Assembly: GCF_900112935.1 (NCBI RefSeq)
Contig: NZ_FONM01000006.1
Location: forward strand, 62,001-126,000
Direction: 5' to 3'
Source: Trichococcus pasteurii
GTDB lineage: Bacteria; Bacillota; Bacilli; Lactobacillales; Aerococcaceae
DNA length: 64,000 nucleotides
Positions 1 through 8,968 of this stretch are shown piece by piece. Numbering within the stretch: position 1 is the first letter of the stretch; every line of letters begins with the position of its first letter. The notes beneath the pieces are model-generated. The model ran no database searches. It was not told where the DNA came from and saw only the letters and a list, made by a program, of their open reading frames with translations. A program made the translations under genes and the position numbers.

Positions 1-1340
1 AAGAAATGATGATAATTTTTGCTTGTGGACATTTTAAGATAATCATTGTCTAGAATTACTTTTGAGCCGTCATCAAATGATTTGGGGTCATGATAGGATA
101 GAATGCAAATCAATGCTTTTATGTAAGCTCGTCCTACCGTAAATTTGCCGTTTTGTTCTAATGCCGAAAGGGATACATCAATGCCCCCTAATTGTTCTGG
201 TTCTTCTTTCGAAAGTATGCTTTCGATTTTTTTTATATCTTGAGCCATTTTACTTTCCACGCCACTTGAGAATCTCGAAGTAAGGCAGCACCTCCAAAAA
301 TAATCCTGTAGCCATTTTCTCTGAAAATCATCTGGCTTTTTGCTATTGTTGAAGCAGAAAAAGTAAGCAAAGGGTACCAATAGAGAGTCGTACGGAAGGA
401 GGCCGGAAACAGGAATCCTATAAAAGGTTCGGAAATAATCTATTGCATCTCTCGTAGCATCGACTGCTTTATCCCAAATGGCTATGAATTCAGTCCTGTT
501 TGTGGAGAGAATTGATTTCTTAATACAATCCTTGTTTAAAATTAATGAAATCAGTTGTAGCATTACTGTATTGCTGATTGCCCCGAACCGCTTAGTTTCT
601 AGTTCCTCCAAAAATGCATCATGTTTTTCAGCAAGATCGAACCCAAGCTTCTCGTTATACATTTTTGCTGACATGATTTCAAAAACCGTTAATGTTTTAC
701 CACCTGTATTTAATCTGGTGAAAACCTCCGTAGCCACCTCGATTGGCGCATCTGTCAGTTCAACGATGGAAAATTGATAGTTCTGAATTTTTGTTCGGTA
801 CAAACCTATCTGGTTAATTATTTCATTATCATTATATTTAGTTACTATTTTCAACAAATCCATATCAAGCAGTTCTTTTAGAGAAATATACTGAGTTTCG
901 TTCAAGTTCTCAACATCAGTGACAACAATTTGTTCATCATTTTCTTCAGCAGTCAGATCGATATAAATTCGAGAAAAATCCTCGATTATATTCACCTTCT
1001 TATTTTTGAAATTTTCCCGTTTAACAACCACACCTTTGATTCCAGCATACAGGCTAGTGATTCTCTGCTGACCGTCCAAAACATAATAGACTGAATCACC
1101 TTCAGGAGCATCTTTCAATTTCAAACCACCAATATCTCTTACGGAGCGTAATGTATCTCGTGTTTTCCATAATATGAAAGTCCCTATGGGGTATCCTCTT
1201 AGCACACTATCAATCAACTTTGCGGCATCTTCTTTACTCCAAACATACTCGCGTTGGAATTGAGGGATTTTCACTCTTCCGGAATCAATATCACTCAATA
1301 AATTTACATACTTTATATTATCTGGTTTTGCCTCAGCCAT
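1..1340 (-). CDS. DUF262 domain protein (GmrSD-like), C-terminus beyond window edge
   Basis: The frame is open from the ATG at 1340 down to the window edge, about 446 codons, with no stop. The N-terminus holds the DUF262 hallmarks: a PQFQREYVW stretch near residue 25 and a DGQQRITSL motif near residue 90. In the GmrSD family this domain acts as an NTP-dependent switch and nuclease partner in type IV restriction of modified phage DNA, and related proteins serve in other defence systems. The DUF1524 HNH domain often found at the C-terminus would lie outside the window, so nuclease activity cannot be judged. It starts 44 bp after the MazG-like gene on the same strand, so it is probably the last gene of that operon. 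Family assignment is firm; the defence role is inference. Confidence 0.85.
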   Translation of the reverse strand, partial: MAEAKPDNIKYVNLLSDIDSGRVKIPQFQREYVWSKEDAAKLIDSVLRGYPIGTFILWKTRDTLRSVRDIGGLKLKDAPEGDSVYYVLDGQQRITSLYAGIKGVVVKRENFKNKKVNIIEDFSRIYIDLTAEENDEQIVVTDVENLNETQYISLKELLDMDLLKIVTKYNDNEIINQIGLYRTKIQNYQFSIVELTDAPIEVATEVFTRLNTGGKTLTVFEIMSAKMYNEKLGFDLAEKHDAFLEELETKRFGAISNTVMLQLISLILNKDCIKKSILSTNRTEFIAIWDKAVDATRDAIDYFRTFYRIPVSGLLPYDSLLVPFAYFFCFNNSKKPDDFQRKWLQDYFWRCCLTSRFSSGVESKMAQDIKKIESILSKEEPEQLGGIDVSLSALEQNGKFTVGRAYIKALICILSYHDPKSFDDGSKVILDNDYLKMSTSKNYHHF

Positions 1341-1384
1341 CGCAGGATACACCCCTTTGTATTTTAAAAATACGGTGTTTACAG

Positions 1385-1720
1385 TTAGAACTCCGTATAT
1401 TTCTCTTTGTTCCCTTTGCTCTTGTCCACCGGATACTTGATGTTGTTCTTCTCCAGCTTCGCCTCGATGATCTCATCGATGTCCAGATCGAGGTTGCTCG
1501 CCAGCATGTGGGAATAGATCAGCACATCGGCGAGCTCTTCCTTGATCCGTTCGATGCTGGTCTCTTTGACTTCCTCAGGAGATTTCCATTGGAAAAGCTC
1601 CAGCAGTTCAGCGGCCTCCAACGAAATCGAGATGGCAAGATCCTTCTCGTTGTGGAATTGGCGCCAGTCGCGGTCATCGCGTAATTTATTGATTTTATCC
1701 ATTGAGTTCATTTGTGTCAT
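1385..1720 (-). CDS. MazG-like nucleotide pyrophosphohydrolase
   Basis: This 111-residue protein has the all-alpha NTP pyrophosphohydrolase metal-binding signature ExxE (E35, E38) followed by ExxD (E62, D65), as in the single-domain MazG and RS21-C6/dCTPase group. Such enzymes hydrolyse (d)NTPs to the monophosphate and pyrophosphate. The start codon overlaps the stop of the upstream GIY-YIG/DUF2075 gene as ATGA, which suggests translational coupling and joint function. DUF262 follows after 44 bp. Single-domain relatives range from dCTPases to house-cleaning enzymes, so the substrate is not predicted. Confidence 0.9.
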   Translation of the reverse strand: MTQMNSMDKINKLRDDRDWRQFHNEKDLAISISLEAAELLELFQWKSPEEVKETSIERIKEELADVLIYSHMLASNLDLDIDEIIEAKLEKNNIKYPVDKSKGNKEKYTEF

Positions 1721-3483
1721 CCCTTTCTGGCATCCATTAGTGCTTGTTGCAGTTCTTCATCCACCGCAAAGAGGTACAAGCCGTTCACTCCTCTGGTCAG
1801 CAACACGTTCAGTTCGTTCTTCAGCAATGTGTCGGAGAAATATTCCTTGCTGCCGTCCTTAAGGCTCCTCTTTTGAGTGGCTTTTTTATTTTTGCTCTCT
1901 TGGCGGTCAAAAATGATTTTGCCGTTCCGGTATTTCACGGATGGCCCGATGATGACGCCCGCATAGTTCAGGTCAAAACCTTGGACCGTGAAAGTGGAGC
2001 CGACTTCGTCGACCGTCTGCTCCTGTTCGGCCCACGAAAGGTGCTTGTTTTTGATTGATTGTTTCTTCGAAGCAACAGGCAGCTGCAGATTCCACGGCAA
2101 TTTCCAGTCGCCCACCCGGACGTACCAATAGTCCTCCCCTTCAGGTTTGCGCTTATCTACATAATCCCAATCGAAGGTGGCCGTCAGCCTGGAAATGCCC
2201 GAATCCTGACTCTCCGCCTTCGCTTTGATGGCTGCGTGCAGTTCTTCCGGGCTGGTAAACACCTGGATATCGTAATTTTTTGAATCGACAGGGATTTTCC
2301 CGACTTCCTGCTCATCAATCAGGGAACGGATCCAATTCACCGTCGCTTTGTCGGAATTGATGCGCATCTGGTTCGAAAGATACATCAAGTTGCCATTTAA
2401 TTGGGCTTCATGCTGAAGGCTCATCAATTCCTCGTATTCCCAGTACTGTTGTGTCGAAAGCACCTGGTTTTGGTCGAACACCGCCACAACTACCTTGGCG
2501 CGTTCCAACAGATCGTGCAGTTGATTCTTTCCGCGATAGGACTGTTTTCCCTGCGTCCACAGCAAATGCGCCTCATCGACGATCACCACATCCACTTTGT
2601 CCTCCGGCCCATGATTATTGATGAACGGGGTCGGTTTAGAAACGAGGTCTGGCTGCTTTTTGCTGTAGATGCCCAATTTGGTCGCAATCTGCTGATAGAC
2701 CTTCAGCTGCTGCTCGTGGTTCACCAAGAGGAAATTCTTTGTATCCTTGAAGATCAGATTTTCCGGATCATCCTTGGATAATTGGTTCAGTTCATAAAAC
2801 AGACTGCTCATCAATACCGTCTTTCCGGATCCCGCTTCACCGGTCACAAGAATCAGCTGACCCGTTTCCCCTTTCGTCAGAGCTTGCATGATGCGCAAAG
2901 TGATGAAGTCCTTCGTGCGGATCTGCTCCTCCGTCAGTTTATGGAACGGAGAAGCCTTAAAAATGGCGGAATCCCTGATGATCTGCTCTACCGGAAAAAG
3001 CTCCTTATTTTTCTTCTGCAGTCCTCTCCAGATCTTCGAGAAGATCTTGTCCACCTCATGGGATGTAAAATAGTCGTTCTGCTGATTGGTCCGGCGGTTA
3101 TAGACTGCGTCGACATTTTCAATGCTGGACATATACAGCATCAGTTTGTTTTCGATATCCAATGTAAGTGACTTATTGAAATGATCATGACCGATCACGT
3201 ACATTTTGGATGATTCTGAAATGGCCAGGTTCTCCCAATCGCTCCTTGTTTTCGGATCGACCGTCAGATGCTGTATGGTCCTCTTCTTGATATCGGAAGT
3301 TTCCCCGATGTAAACCGAGAACTGCTTCTCTTTATTCTTGTCATTGACGATATACACTGTCGGATAATGCAAAAGGTACTTCGCATCCTTACCGACAATT
3401 TCTTGGACTCTTGAATCAAAATCCTGTATGCCTTCGCTGCTGTAGTCCAGTTCATAGATTATCGGGGCGGAAATGTGTTCCAT
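1717..3483 (-). CDS. GIY-YIG nuclease-DUF2075 P-loop ATPase fusion
   Basis: This is a 588-residue two-part protein. Residues about 40-135 form a GIY-YIG-like nuclease domain, with a TVYIV...VYIGET core, a conserved KKR and a later E111. Residues about 190-580 form a DUF2075 (superfamily 1-like) ATPase with Walker A GEAGSGKT at 215-222 and a DEAH Walker B at 303-306. The combination suggests ATP-driven remodelling or translocation coupled to DNA cleavage. It heads a block with the MazG-like gene (4-nt overlap) and DUF262. The ATG at 3483 follows an AGGAGG-like site. It lies 138 bp after the PLD-helicase gene on the same strand. Domain calls are firm; the antiviral role is inferred from architecture and neighbours. 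Confidence 0.88.
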   Translation of the reverse strand: MEHISAPIIYELDYSSEGIQDFDSRVQEIVGKDAKYLLHYPTVYIVNDKNKEKQFSVYIGETSDIKKRTIQHLTVDPKTRSDWENLAISESSKMYVIGHDHFNKSLTLDIENKLMLYMSSIENVDAVYNRRTNQQNDYFTSHEVDKIFSKIWRGLQKKNKELFPVEQIIRDSAIFKASPFHKLTEEQIRTKDFITLRIMQALTKGETGQLILVTGEAGSGKTVLMSSLFYELNQLSKDDPENLIFKDTKNFLLVNHEQQLKVYQQIATKLGIYSKKQPDLVSKPTPFINNHGPEDKVDVVIVDEAHLLWTQGKQSYRGKNQLHDLLERAKVVVAVFDQNQVLSTQQYWEYEELMSLQHEAQLNGNLMYLSNQMRINSDKATVNWIRSLIDEQEVGKIPVDSKNYDIQVFTSPEELHAAIKAKAESQDSGISRLTATFDWDYVDKRKPEGEDYWYVRVGDWKLPWNLQLPVASKKQSIKNKHLSWAEQEQTVDEVGSTFTVQGFDLNYAGVIIGPSVKYRNGKIIFDRQESKNKKATQKRSLKDGSKEYFSDTLLKNELNVLLTRGVNGLYLFAVDEELQQALMDARKG

Positions 3484-3621
3484 ATCAGCACCTCCTCTTA
3501 CAATTGTATCAACATACTGTTTCTATATTGTATCTTGAATTCTCAAGGCTCTTAAATTCACTACTTGATTAAGATCCCAGGTCTGAATGATTTGATAATT
3601 CATGAAAAACTCTTTTCGAGA

Positions 3622-6489
3622 CTAAAAGACCGCTTTCTCTGGTTCAAACTCTTGGTACAGATCAATTGGCATTTTATTTTCCAATAGATATTGAATTTCA
3701 ATTGGTTTCTCGTTTTGATAAGAAATTGCCTTTGCAGGACCGATATACGTGTAACGTTGTGTCACGTTATTCACCGTTTTATATTTGCGCACAAACAAAT
3801 GAATGGTTTTTCCATATGCTTCATTTTGAGTTAAGTCTCTGCCACGGTCAGAATCCACTTTAGTATTGTTAGGACTCTCCCATTGGAATTGTTTTTGCGA
3901 AATAAATTTATCCTTGTAGTTGATATTTTCATCGATGTCGGCTTCTTTATGCAAATCGATAAATAGGAAATAATGAGCGCCGCCTATTTCATTTTGCAAA
4001 GTACTTCCCCTAAAGGACGAATGGGTATTACGAAAGTTCGCCATCATCCCGACTTCTCGTTGCGAATACTCACTATAGAGTTGCAGGAATGGATAGCCCA
4101 AGTTCTCATGACCGAACTCATTTTTGTAACGCATCAAACCGTAATGGATAGCATCGCTAAGAAACGGACCTGCTTCTTCATCTTCTAAACAGGTAAGTAA
4201 TTCCTTGTTAAAAGCATAAAGGTTACCTTCAATTTCTTCAACAATCTTGATGCCGTGAATTTCATTCTTATCCGCGTATTTAAGGTTAAATGTCTCTAAT
4301 GCATGCGCCGTTGTATCTGTTTGATCGCCATCAACGTAGCGATTTACTTGTTGGATAGCTTCTTCCTTAGTAAACCGTTCTTGGTCAAAACACAGCTCTA
4401 AAATAGCAAACTCATGTGGACGTTTTAAAGGTAAATAACTCTGTAGTTTGGTATAAATCCCCATGAAGCTCTTATTAGAAGCTAATTTTTGAACCAATTC
4501 ATTATCCTTTTCTACCTTTTGTAAAAACGCAATGTAGTTATCTGATCTGTTACTCGTAACGGATTTACTAAAGAACAACACCGGATCCGGCGCACCTTCT
4601 AGCGTCAAATAATCTTGAAGACGGTAAGGAATCTTCCCCGCCAAAGCACCTTTAAATGCTTGGTAATCTTCTATTAAATATTTAAGAGCATAGAAGTTTT
4701 CATTTTCTAACTGTTCTAGAATTTGATCCTTAGCAATTGCGTCCATTCGAATATTGGTTGGACCGGGGATGTTTCGGAAGCCTTTACGAACTGCATGGGT
4801 GATTTCTTTCTTTGTCACCGAACGTGATCCATAAAGCGCAATGGCAATCAAAAAGGACTTACTGTAGTTCCCAATAAAATCTAGGACGGTTAGAAATTCT
4901 TTTTGCTCCGCTTTACGCAAGCCACGACCCAGTTGTTGGGTAAATACAATCGCTGATTCGGTTGGACGTAACATCAAAACTGTATTAACACTCGGTATAT
5001 CAATACCTTCATTAAAGATATCAACTGTAAAGATGACATTTAACTTATCCGTGTCACTCTCAAGTAGCTGAATTTGACGCATCCGCTCTTCTTCTGAGTC
5101 TTCTCCAGTCAAGTATGCACTTGGAATGCCGCGTTTGTTAAACTCAGCAGCCATAAATTCAGCATGTTTTTTTGTGATACAGAAACCGAGTGCTTTTCTT
5201 TTCGGGCCATCATGACCATAGAAGTTCATTCTCTCTATGATGAAATCAACGCGACTAGTAACATTTAATTTTTCAGCAATTTGGTCTGGTGTCAAACGCT
5301 CATCGCTTAAATCGACTCCAGTTTGATCAGTAATACCATAGTAATGGAAAGGAACGAGTAAATTCTCTTCCAAAGCTTGGCGCAGACGAATATCAACAGC
5401 TAAGTTGTTATCAAAAAGATCAAATACATTCCCATTGTCCGAACGTTCCGGAGTAGCGGTCATTCCTAAAAGGAACTTCGGGTTGAAATGATCTAATACT
5501 TTTTGATAGGAAGGACTTGTGGCATGATGTGCCTCATCCACAACAATGTATTCAAACTCATCCGGACGATAACTATGAAATTCATTTTTCATTGTTTGAA
5601 TCGTTGCAAACAAATAATCAGCATCATAACTCTTCTTATTTCCGGTCAAAAGTCCCATTTTATTCTTAGGAACATTTACAACTCTCGCAAACGATTCCAT
5701 CGCCTTTTCCAAAATAATGCCCCGATGAACTAAAAAGAGCATCTTCTTAGGCTGCACCTGCTGCACATCAAAAGCTGCCATCAATGTTTTACCGGTTCCG
5801 GTTGCTGCCACGGCCAAAGCACGTTCGCTGCCTGTTTCGCGCAACAAAGCGAGTTCCCGCATTGCACTTTTTTGCATACTGTTCGGTGTTAAACGCGGAC
5901 CTAAGGGATAAGTAAAGATTTGTCGCGTATCAACACCTGGAGAATGGACAAGATCTTGATAACGGACCCCACGATAGTGCTTCTCATATTGAAGCAAGAA
6001 ATCTTCAGTTGTTTCTAAACTACTATCCCAAATCTGGTCAAAACTATCTTTTAAGTAGTTTAAAAACTCTTCATTAGTGGCATCATTCTTAGCAATGACT
6101 TGTAGATTCCACTCAATATTGCTTTTCAATGCATAATTCGTTAAATTTGAAGATCCGATAATCACCTTGTAGAAGTCATCATATTCAAAAATGTACGCCT
6201 TTGGATGAAATCCTTGTGTTTCAGTAGCCAAAAATACGCGCACATCAAAATCATTAAAAGTTTTTAGCTTTCGAATTGCTTTTGGATCCGTAAAATTTAA
6301 ATAAGTTCCCGTAATAAATTTACCTAAGATACCTTTGCTCTCAGCAAGTTTAAAACTATCCAGTAATAACTGGACACCAGAATAACTTACAAAGGCAACA
6401 TTAAAATAAAAGCGACTACAGTCTGTCAAAGATTGTGTCAGCTCATCCAGCAAATTTTTCTGGCTCGTATTATTGACTAACGTATACAC
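3622..6489 (-). CDS. PLD nuclease-SF2 helicase-DUF3427 protein
   Basis: The product has 955 residues. The N-terminus is a phospholipase D-like nuclease domain with one HxK motif (H95, K97) and a GSSNLTNYAL stretch just after it. A superfamily 2 helicase core follows: Walker A AATGTGKT at 228-235, DEAH at 318-321, a TATPERSDN motif III, a GIDIPSVN motif V and a QLGRGLRK motif VI. The last 350 or so residues match the DUF3427 type found at the C-terminus of this helicase class. All core motifs look intact. The Nudix gene lies 18 bp upstream on the same strand. This class is frequent in defence islands, and its exact mechanism is unknown to me. Confidence 0.9.
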   Translation of the reverse strand: MYTLVNNTSQKNLLDELTQSLTDCSRFYFNVAFVSYSGVQLLLDSFKLAESKGILGKFITGTYLNFTDPKAIRKLKTFNDFDVRVFLATETQGFHPKAYIFEYDDFYKVIIGSSNLTNYALKSNIEWNLQVIAKNDATNEEFLNYLKDSFDQIWDSSLETTEDFLLQYEKHYRGVRYQDLVHSPGVDTRQIFTYPLGPRLTPNSMQKSAMRELALLRETGSERALAVAATGTGKTLMAAFDVQQVQPKKMLFLVHRGIILEKAMESFARVVNVPKNKMGLLTGNKKSYDADYLFATIQTMKNEFHSYRPDEFEYIVVDEAHHATSPSYQKVLDHFNPKFLLGMTATPERSDNGNVFDLFDNNLAVDIRLRQALEENLLVPFHYYGITDQTGVDLSDERLTPDQIAEKLNVTSRVDFIIERMNFYGHDGPKRKALGFCITKKHAEFMAAEFNKRGIPSAYLTGEDSEEERMRQIQLLESDTDKLNVIFTVDIFNEGIDIPSVNTVLMLRPTESAIVFTQQLGRGLRKAEQKEFLTVLDFIGNYSKSFLIAIALYGSRSVTKKEITHAVRKGFRNIPGPTNIRMDAIAKDQILEQLENENFYALKYLIEDYQAFKGALAGKIPYRLQDYLTLEGAPDPVLFFSKSVTSNRSDNYIAFLQKVEKDNELVQKLASNKSFMGIYTKLQSYLPLKRPHEFAILELCFDQERFTKEEAIQQVNRYVDGDQTDTTAHALETFNLKYADKNEIHGIKIVEEIEGNLYAFNKELLTCLEDEEAGPFLSDAIHYGLMRYKNEFGHENLGYPFLQLYSEYSQREVGMMANFRNTHSSFRGSTLQNEIGGAHYFLFIDLHKEADIDENINYKDKFISQKQFQWESPNNTKVDSDRGRDLTQNEAYGKTIHLFVRKYKTVNNVTQRYTYIGPAKAISYQNEKPIEIQYLLENKMPIDLYQEFEPEKAVF

Positions 6490-6507
6490 ATAACTACCTT
6501 CTCTCTG

Positions 6508-6906
6508 CTAACCCATTGTTTGTCCCATCAAAATTTCTATTGCTGGAATATCAGCTGGTGCCCATTCTAACGTTGTTAGCTCCTCAACCGCCAACCATTT
6601 CACCGCAACATGTTCTGTCAGAACTGGCTGCCCTTCTAGCAAATCACATTCAAATGTAGTTAAATTTACAAAGCCAAAATCATACTCATGACGGGTAGTT
6701 GTGACTTTATTTTTTACTTCTATTTTGCAGAGTAACTCTTCCCGAATTTCCCGTTCAAGAGCCTCTTTTTCCGTTTCACCTGCTTCAATCTTGCCGCCAG
6801 GAAACTCCCATAAGTAAGGCAAAGATTTCCCCGGCCCTCGCTGTGCACAAAGGATTTTATTGTTTGATTTTATAACTGCCCCAACTACGTGGATTTCTTT
6901 TTTCAT
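6508..6906 (-). CDS. Nudix (deoxy)nucleoside triphosphate pyrophosphohydrolase, MutT-like
   Basis: This 132-residue protein carries a complete Nudix box, from the GGKIEAGE segment at about residue 38 to REIREELL at about residue 58, fitting Gx5Ex7REUxEExGU. MutT-like members hydrolyse oxidised or non-canonical NTPs. The ATG at 6906 is preferred over the GTG at 6909 because it sits about 8 nt from an AGAGG ribosome-binding site. It is the first gene of a two-gene unit with the PLD-helicase, 18 bp apart. This mirrors the MazG/GIY-YIG-DUF2075 pair next door, so a shared role in nucleotide control during defence is possible. A plain house-cleaning role is the alternative. Confidence 0.88.
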   Translation of the reverse strand: MKKEIHVVGAVIKSNNKILCAQRGPGKSLPYLWEFPGGKIEAGETEKEALEREIREELLCKIEVKNKVTTTRHEYDFGFVNLTTFECDLLEGQPVLTEHVAVKWLAVEELTTLEWAPADIPAIEILMGQTMG

Positions 6907-7110
6907 CACTATTCCTCTTTCATTTCACTAATAGTTATATAGTATCATATTGATAAATTATTTAACCGTATATATTTGAAACTGAATCATTCATAGTCAT
7001 TTTAAATACTATGAATGATTCAGGTTAATGTAACTTTAATTATAAATAAGTTTACTAGACAATTCAATGTTCGAAAAATCAAGGGATTGCAGGCGCTCGT
7101 CAAATTGATT

Positions 7111-7160
7111 AAAAAAACCAACACAACCGCTGTTCATTGAACAAGTAGTTGTGCTGGTTT
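7111..7160 (-). terminator. inverted repeat, probable terminator
   Basis: Two 13-nt arms (AAACCAACACAAC and its near complement GTTGTGCTGGTTT) flank a 20-nt loop. On the minus strand the hairpin is followed by a run of seven T. It lies just after the pseudogene fragment at 7165. Its GTGCTGGTTT arm is also found in the terminator at 8928-8955. Confidence 0.6.
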
Positions 7161-7164
7161 GACA

Positions 7165-7263
7165 TTAAATATTTCGGTTGTATTTCGCATACTGTGACTT
7201 GATCTCCCCACCATTTTTCAGGTGATAGGTTCGTTTCGTCAAGGCGATTTCGAAAGCTAAATC
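7165..7263 (-). pseudogene. 3' fragment of a paralogue of the 8969-9469 gene
   Basis: Read on the minus strand, about 33 codons end in TAA at 7165-7167. They contain TKRTYHLKNGGE and a KYNRNI ending, clearly related to the PKRTYRLKKAGE...KYNLNK stretch of the intact hypothetical protein at 8969-9469. There is no start codon or ribosome-binding site, and the fragment abuts the HAD gene end at 7269. It is the leftover 3' end of a second copy. The rest of 6907-7268 is AT-rich and shows nothing else I can identify. Confidence 0.6.
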
Positions 7264-7268
7264 CTCAT

Positions 7269-8081
7269 TTATCCAAAACTCTTTGCCAAAGCCTTATAAA
7301 AACCATTCTCATCATTCGTATCCGTTACACAATCAGCTGCTTGTTTTACTTCGTCGGGAGCGTTGCCCATTGCGATTCCTTTGCCAGCGTGTATGATCAT
7401 CGGCATATCATTGAAATTGTCTCCGATTGCTAAGGTATTATTTAATTCCACGCCATATTTTTCGCACAAAAAGTGAAGTGCCCCCAGCTTTGATACCTGA
7501 TTATTGACGATTTCCATATAGGTGTCTTTTGATCGGTAGTAGGAAATGTTTGATAAATTTGCCTCTGCCAACTCATCCTCAAGTTTCTGGATATCATCCG
7601 GATTTCCCATGCACAGTATCTTGTGGACAGGTAGATGCTCTTTCAGGAAATATTCCATTGAGATGGACTCTGGATCCATTTTGGTGATGGCCGCTTCCTG
7701 CTTGACCCACTCATTTTCTCGTTCAACGTACCACCGCTCGCCGGAATAGATATTGAAGCTTATATCCGGAAAATTTGTGGATATTGTTTGATAGAGTTGT
7801 AACGCGTCCAGTCGCTCTAAAGTCAGACTATACAGATCAACAAATGATCCTTCTTTATATTGTGTGATCAGAGCTCCGTTGAAGCATACCAGTGGTGAAG
7901 ACAACTGAACTTCATCGGCAATCGAGACCATTGCTCCTGGCGGTCTGGCGGATGCCAAAATGATTTTCGTGCCTTGTTTCACCAAGTCTTGAATGATTTG
8001 GCTTGCTTCGGCTGTAACTTCATGATTTGAATTTAATAACGTGCCATCTATATCGCTGAATACCAACTCAACCTTTGTCAT
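7269..8081 (-). CDS. Cof-type HAD-IIB phosphatase
   Basis: This 270-residue protein is of the usual Cof family length. The nucleophile motif SDIDGT (D10, D12) is at the N-terminus and the metal-binding GDNFNDMPM is near residue 220. A large cap domain between them marks the IIB subclass. These enzymes dephosphorylate sugar phosphates, nucleotide phosphates or pyridoxal phosphate, and the substrate cannot be read from sequence. It overlaps the upstream DeoR-type regulator gene by 4 nt (start 8081, stop 8078), so the two are cotranscribed and probably concern the same phosphosugar. Confidence 0.92.
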   Translation of the reverse strand: MTKVELVFSDIDGTLLNSNHEVTAEASQIIQDLVKQGTKIILASARPPGAMVSIADEVQLSSPLVCFNGALITQYKEGSFVDLYSLTLERLDALQLYQTISTNFPDISFNIYSGERWYVERENEWVKQEAAITKMDPESISMEYFLKEHLPVHKILCMGNPDDIQKLEDELAEANLSNISYYRSKDTYMEIVNNQVSKLGALHFLCEKYGVELNNTLAIGDNFNDMPMIIHAGKGIAMGNAPDEVKQAADCVTDTNDENGFYKALAKSFG

Positions 8082-8842
8082 ACCGTTTCCTCCTCAAAGA
8101 TGATCTCTGTTTGATCTCCGAAATAGGCTTGATGTTTTGGAACCAAAACTTCATCTGTAATGAAGCAATCAATGTCCTGGTAATTTGCGCCTTTATACTG
8201 CGCTTCTTTGCTGAATTTCTGATTTTCAGCAACCAGCACCACTTGGCGACTTTGTTTCACCACTTTCTGCTTGATCAAGGCATTGTTCGCTTCTTTAAAA
8301 AAGACGCCTTCTTTCTCCAAACTTGCCGCTCCGATGAAACAAATATCAAATTTTATCGAATCGATTTCTTCCAAACTCCGGACCGAAAAGAAAAACCTGT
8401 CCTCATGATTGTACTCCCCGCCCAAAAGGTGAACCTTTATTTTAGGATTCATTCCCAATGCAAAAGCATTGTCCAGCGAATGCGTATAGACCGTACACTT
8501 TTTGTTTAATTTCTGCGCTGCCAACAATAACGTAGTCGATACATCCAAAAACAGCGTACTGTCTTCTGTTATTTCTTCCAAAACTCTCTCAGCCATTTTT
8601 TCTTTTTCAGGTTTATGCATGCCTGTCCGCTCCCCAAAACTGAGTATCTTCGTTCTGTCCTCAGCTAACATAATGCCTCCGTGCGTACGGACAGCCGTTC
8701 CGGTTTTTAGGAATTCCAGGATATCACGACGCGCAGTGTCAGAAGAGATTTGGAATACTTCCATTATTTCTTTTTTGGAAAGTCTTTTTCTCTCCTCCAA
8801 CAGCTGTTGCATCTGCTGAATGCGCTCTTCTTGGTACATCAT
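8078..8842 (-). CDS. DeoR/GlpR-family transcriptional regulator
   Basis: The 254-residue product has an N-terminal DeoR winged helix. Residues about 18-50 include the LSKKEIMEVFQISSDTARRD recognition region. A C-terminal sugar-phosphate sensor domain follows, with a DVSTTLL loop and GAASLEKEG. Family members usually repress a sugar-use operon and respond to a phosphorylated sugar. The ATG at 8842 is chosen because AAAGGTGG lies just upstream; an in-frame extension to 8899 has no such site. The partner gene is the HAD phosphatase downstream. A promoter lies at 8861-8889, so autoregulation is likely. Confidence 0.9.
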   Translation of the reverse strand: MMYQEERIQQMQQLLEERKRLSKKEIMEVFQISSDTARRDILEFLKTGTAVRTHGGIMLAEDRTKILSFGERTGMHKPEKEKMAERVLEEITEDSTLFLDVSTTLLLAAQKLNKKCTVYTHSLDNAFALGMNPKIKVHLLGGEYNHEDRFFFSVRSLEEIDSIKFDICFIGAASLEKEGVFFKEANNALIKQKVVKQSRQVVLVAENQKFSKEAQYKGANYQDIDCFITDEVLVPKHQAYFGDQTEIIFEEETV

Positions 8843-8860
8843 CCCACCACCTTTAATTGA

Positions 8861-8889
8861 ATTATATAAGCATTTATAAGTATTTGCAA
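8861..8889 (-). promoter_or_regulatory. promoter of the DeoR-HAD operon
   Basis: On the minus strand a TTGCAA -35 (8884-8889) and a perfect TATAAT -10 (8861-8866) are 17 bp apart, about 20 bp before the start. The spacer contains the near-repeat ACTTATA/GCTTATA, a candidate self-operator. Confidence 0.65.
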
Positions 8890-8917
8890 GTTTATTCAAG
8901 CGTTTGGGGAATCAGGT

Positions 8918-8955
8918 TAAAAAAATAAGCACAAACGTTTTTAGGCGTTTGTGCT
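8918..8955 (-). terminator. Rho-independent terminator of the 8969-9469 gene
   Basis: Perfect 10-bp arms AGCACAAACG (8928-8937) and CGTTTGTGCT (8946-8955) are followed on the minus strand by a T-rich run. It lies 14 bp after the stop codon at 8969. Confidence 0.8.
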
Positions 8956-8968
8956 GGTTTCGTTATCT

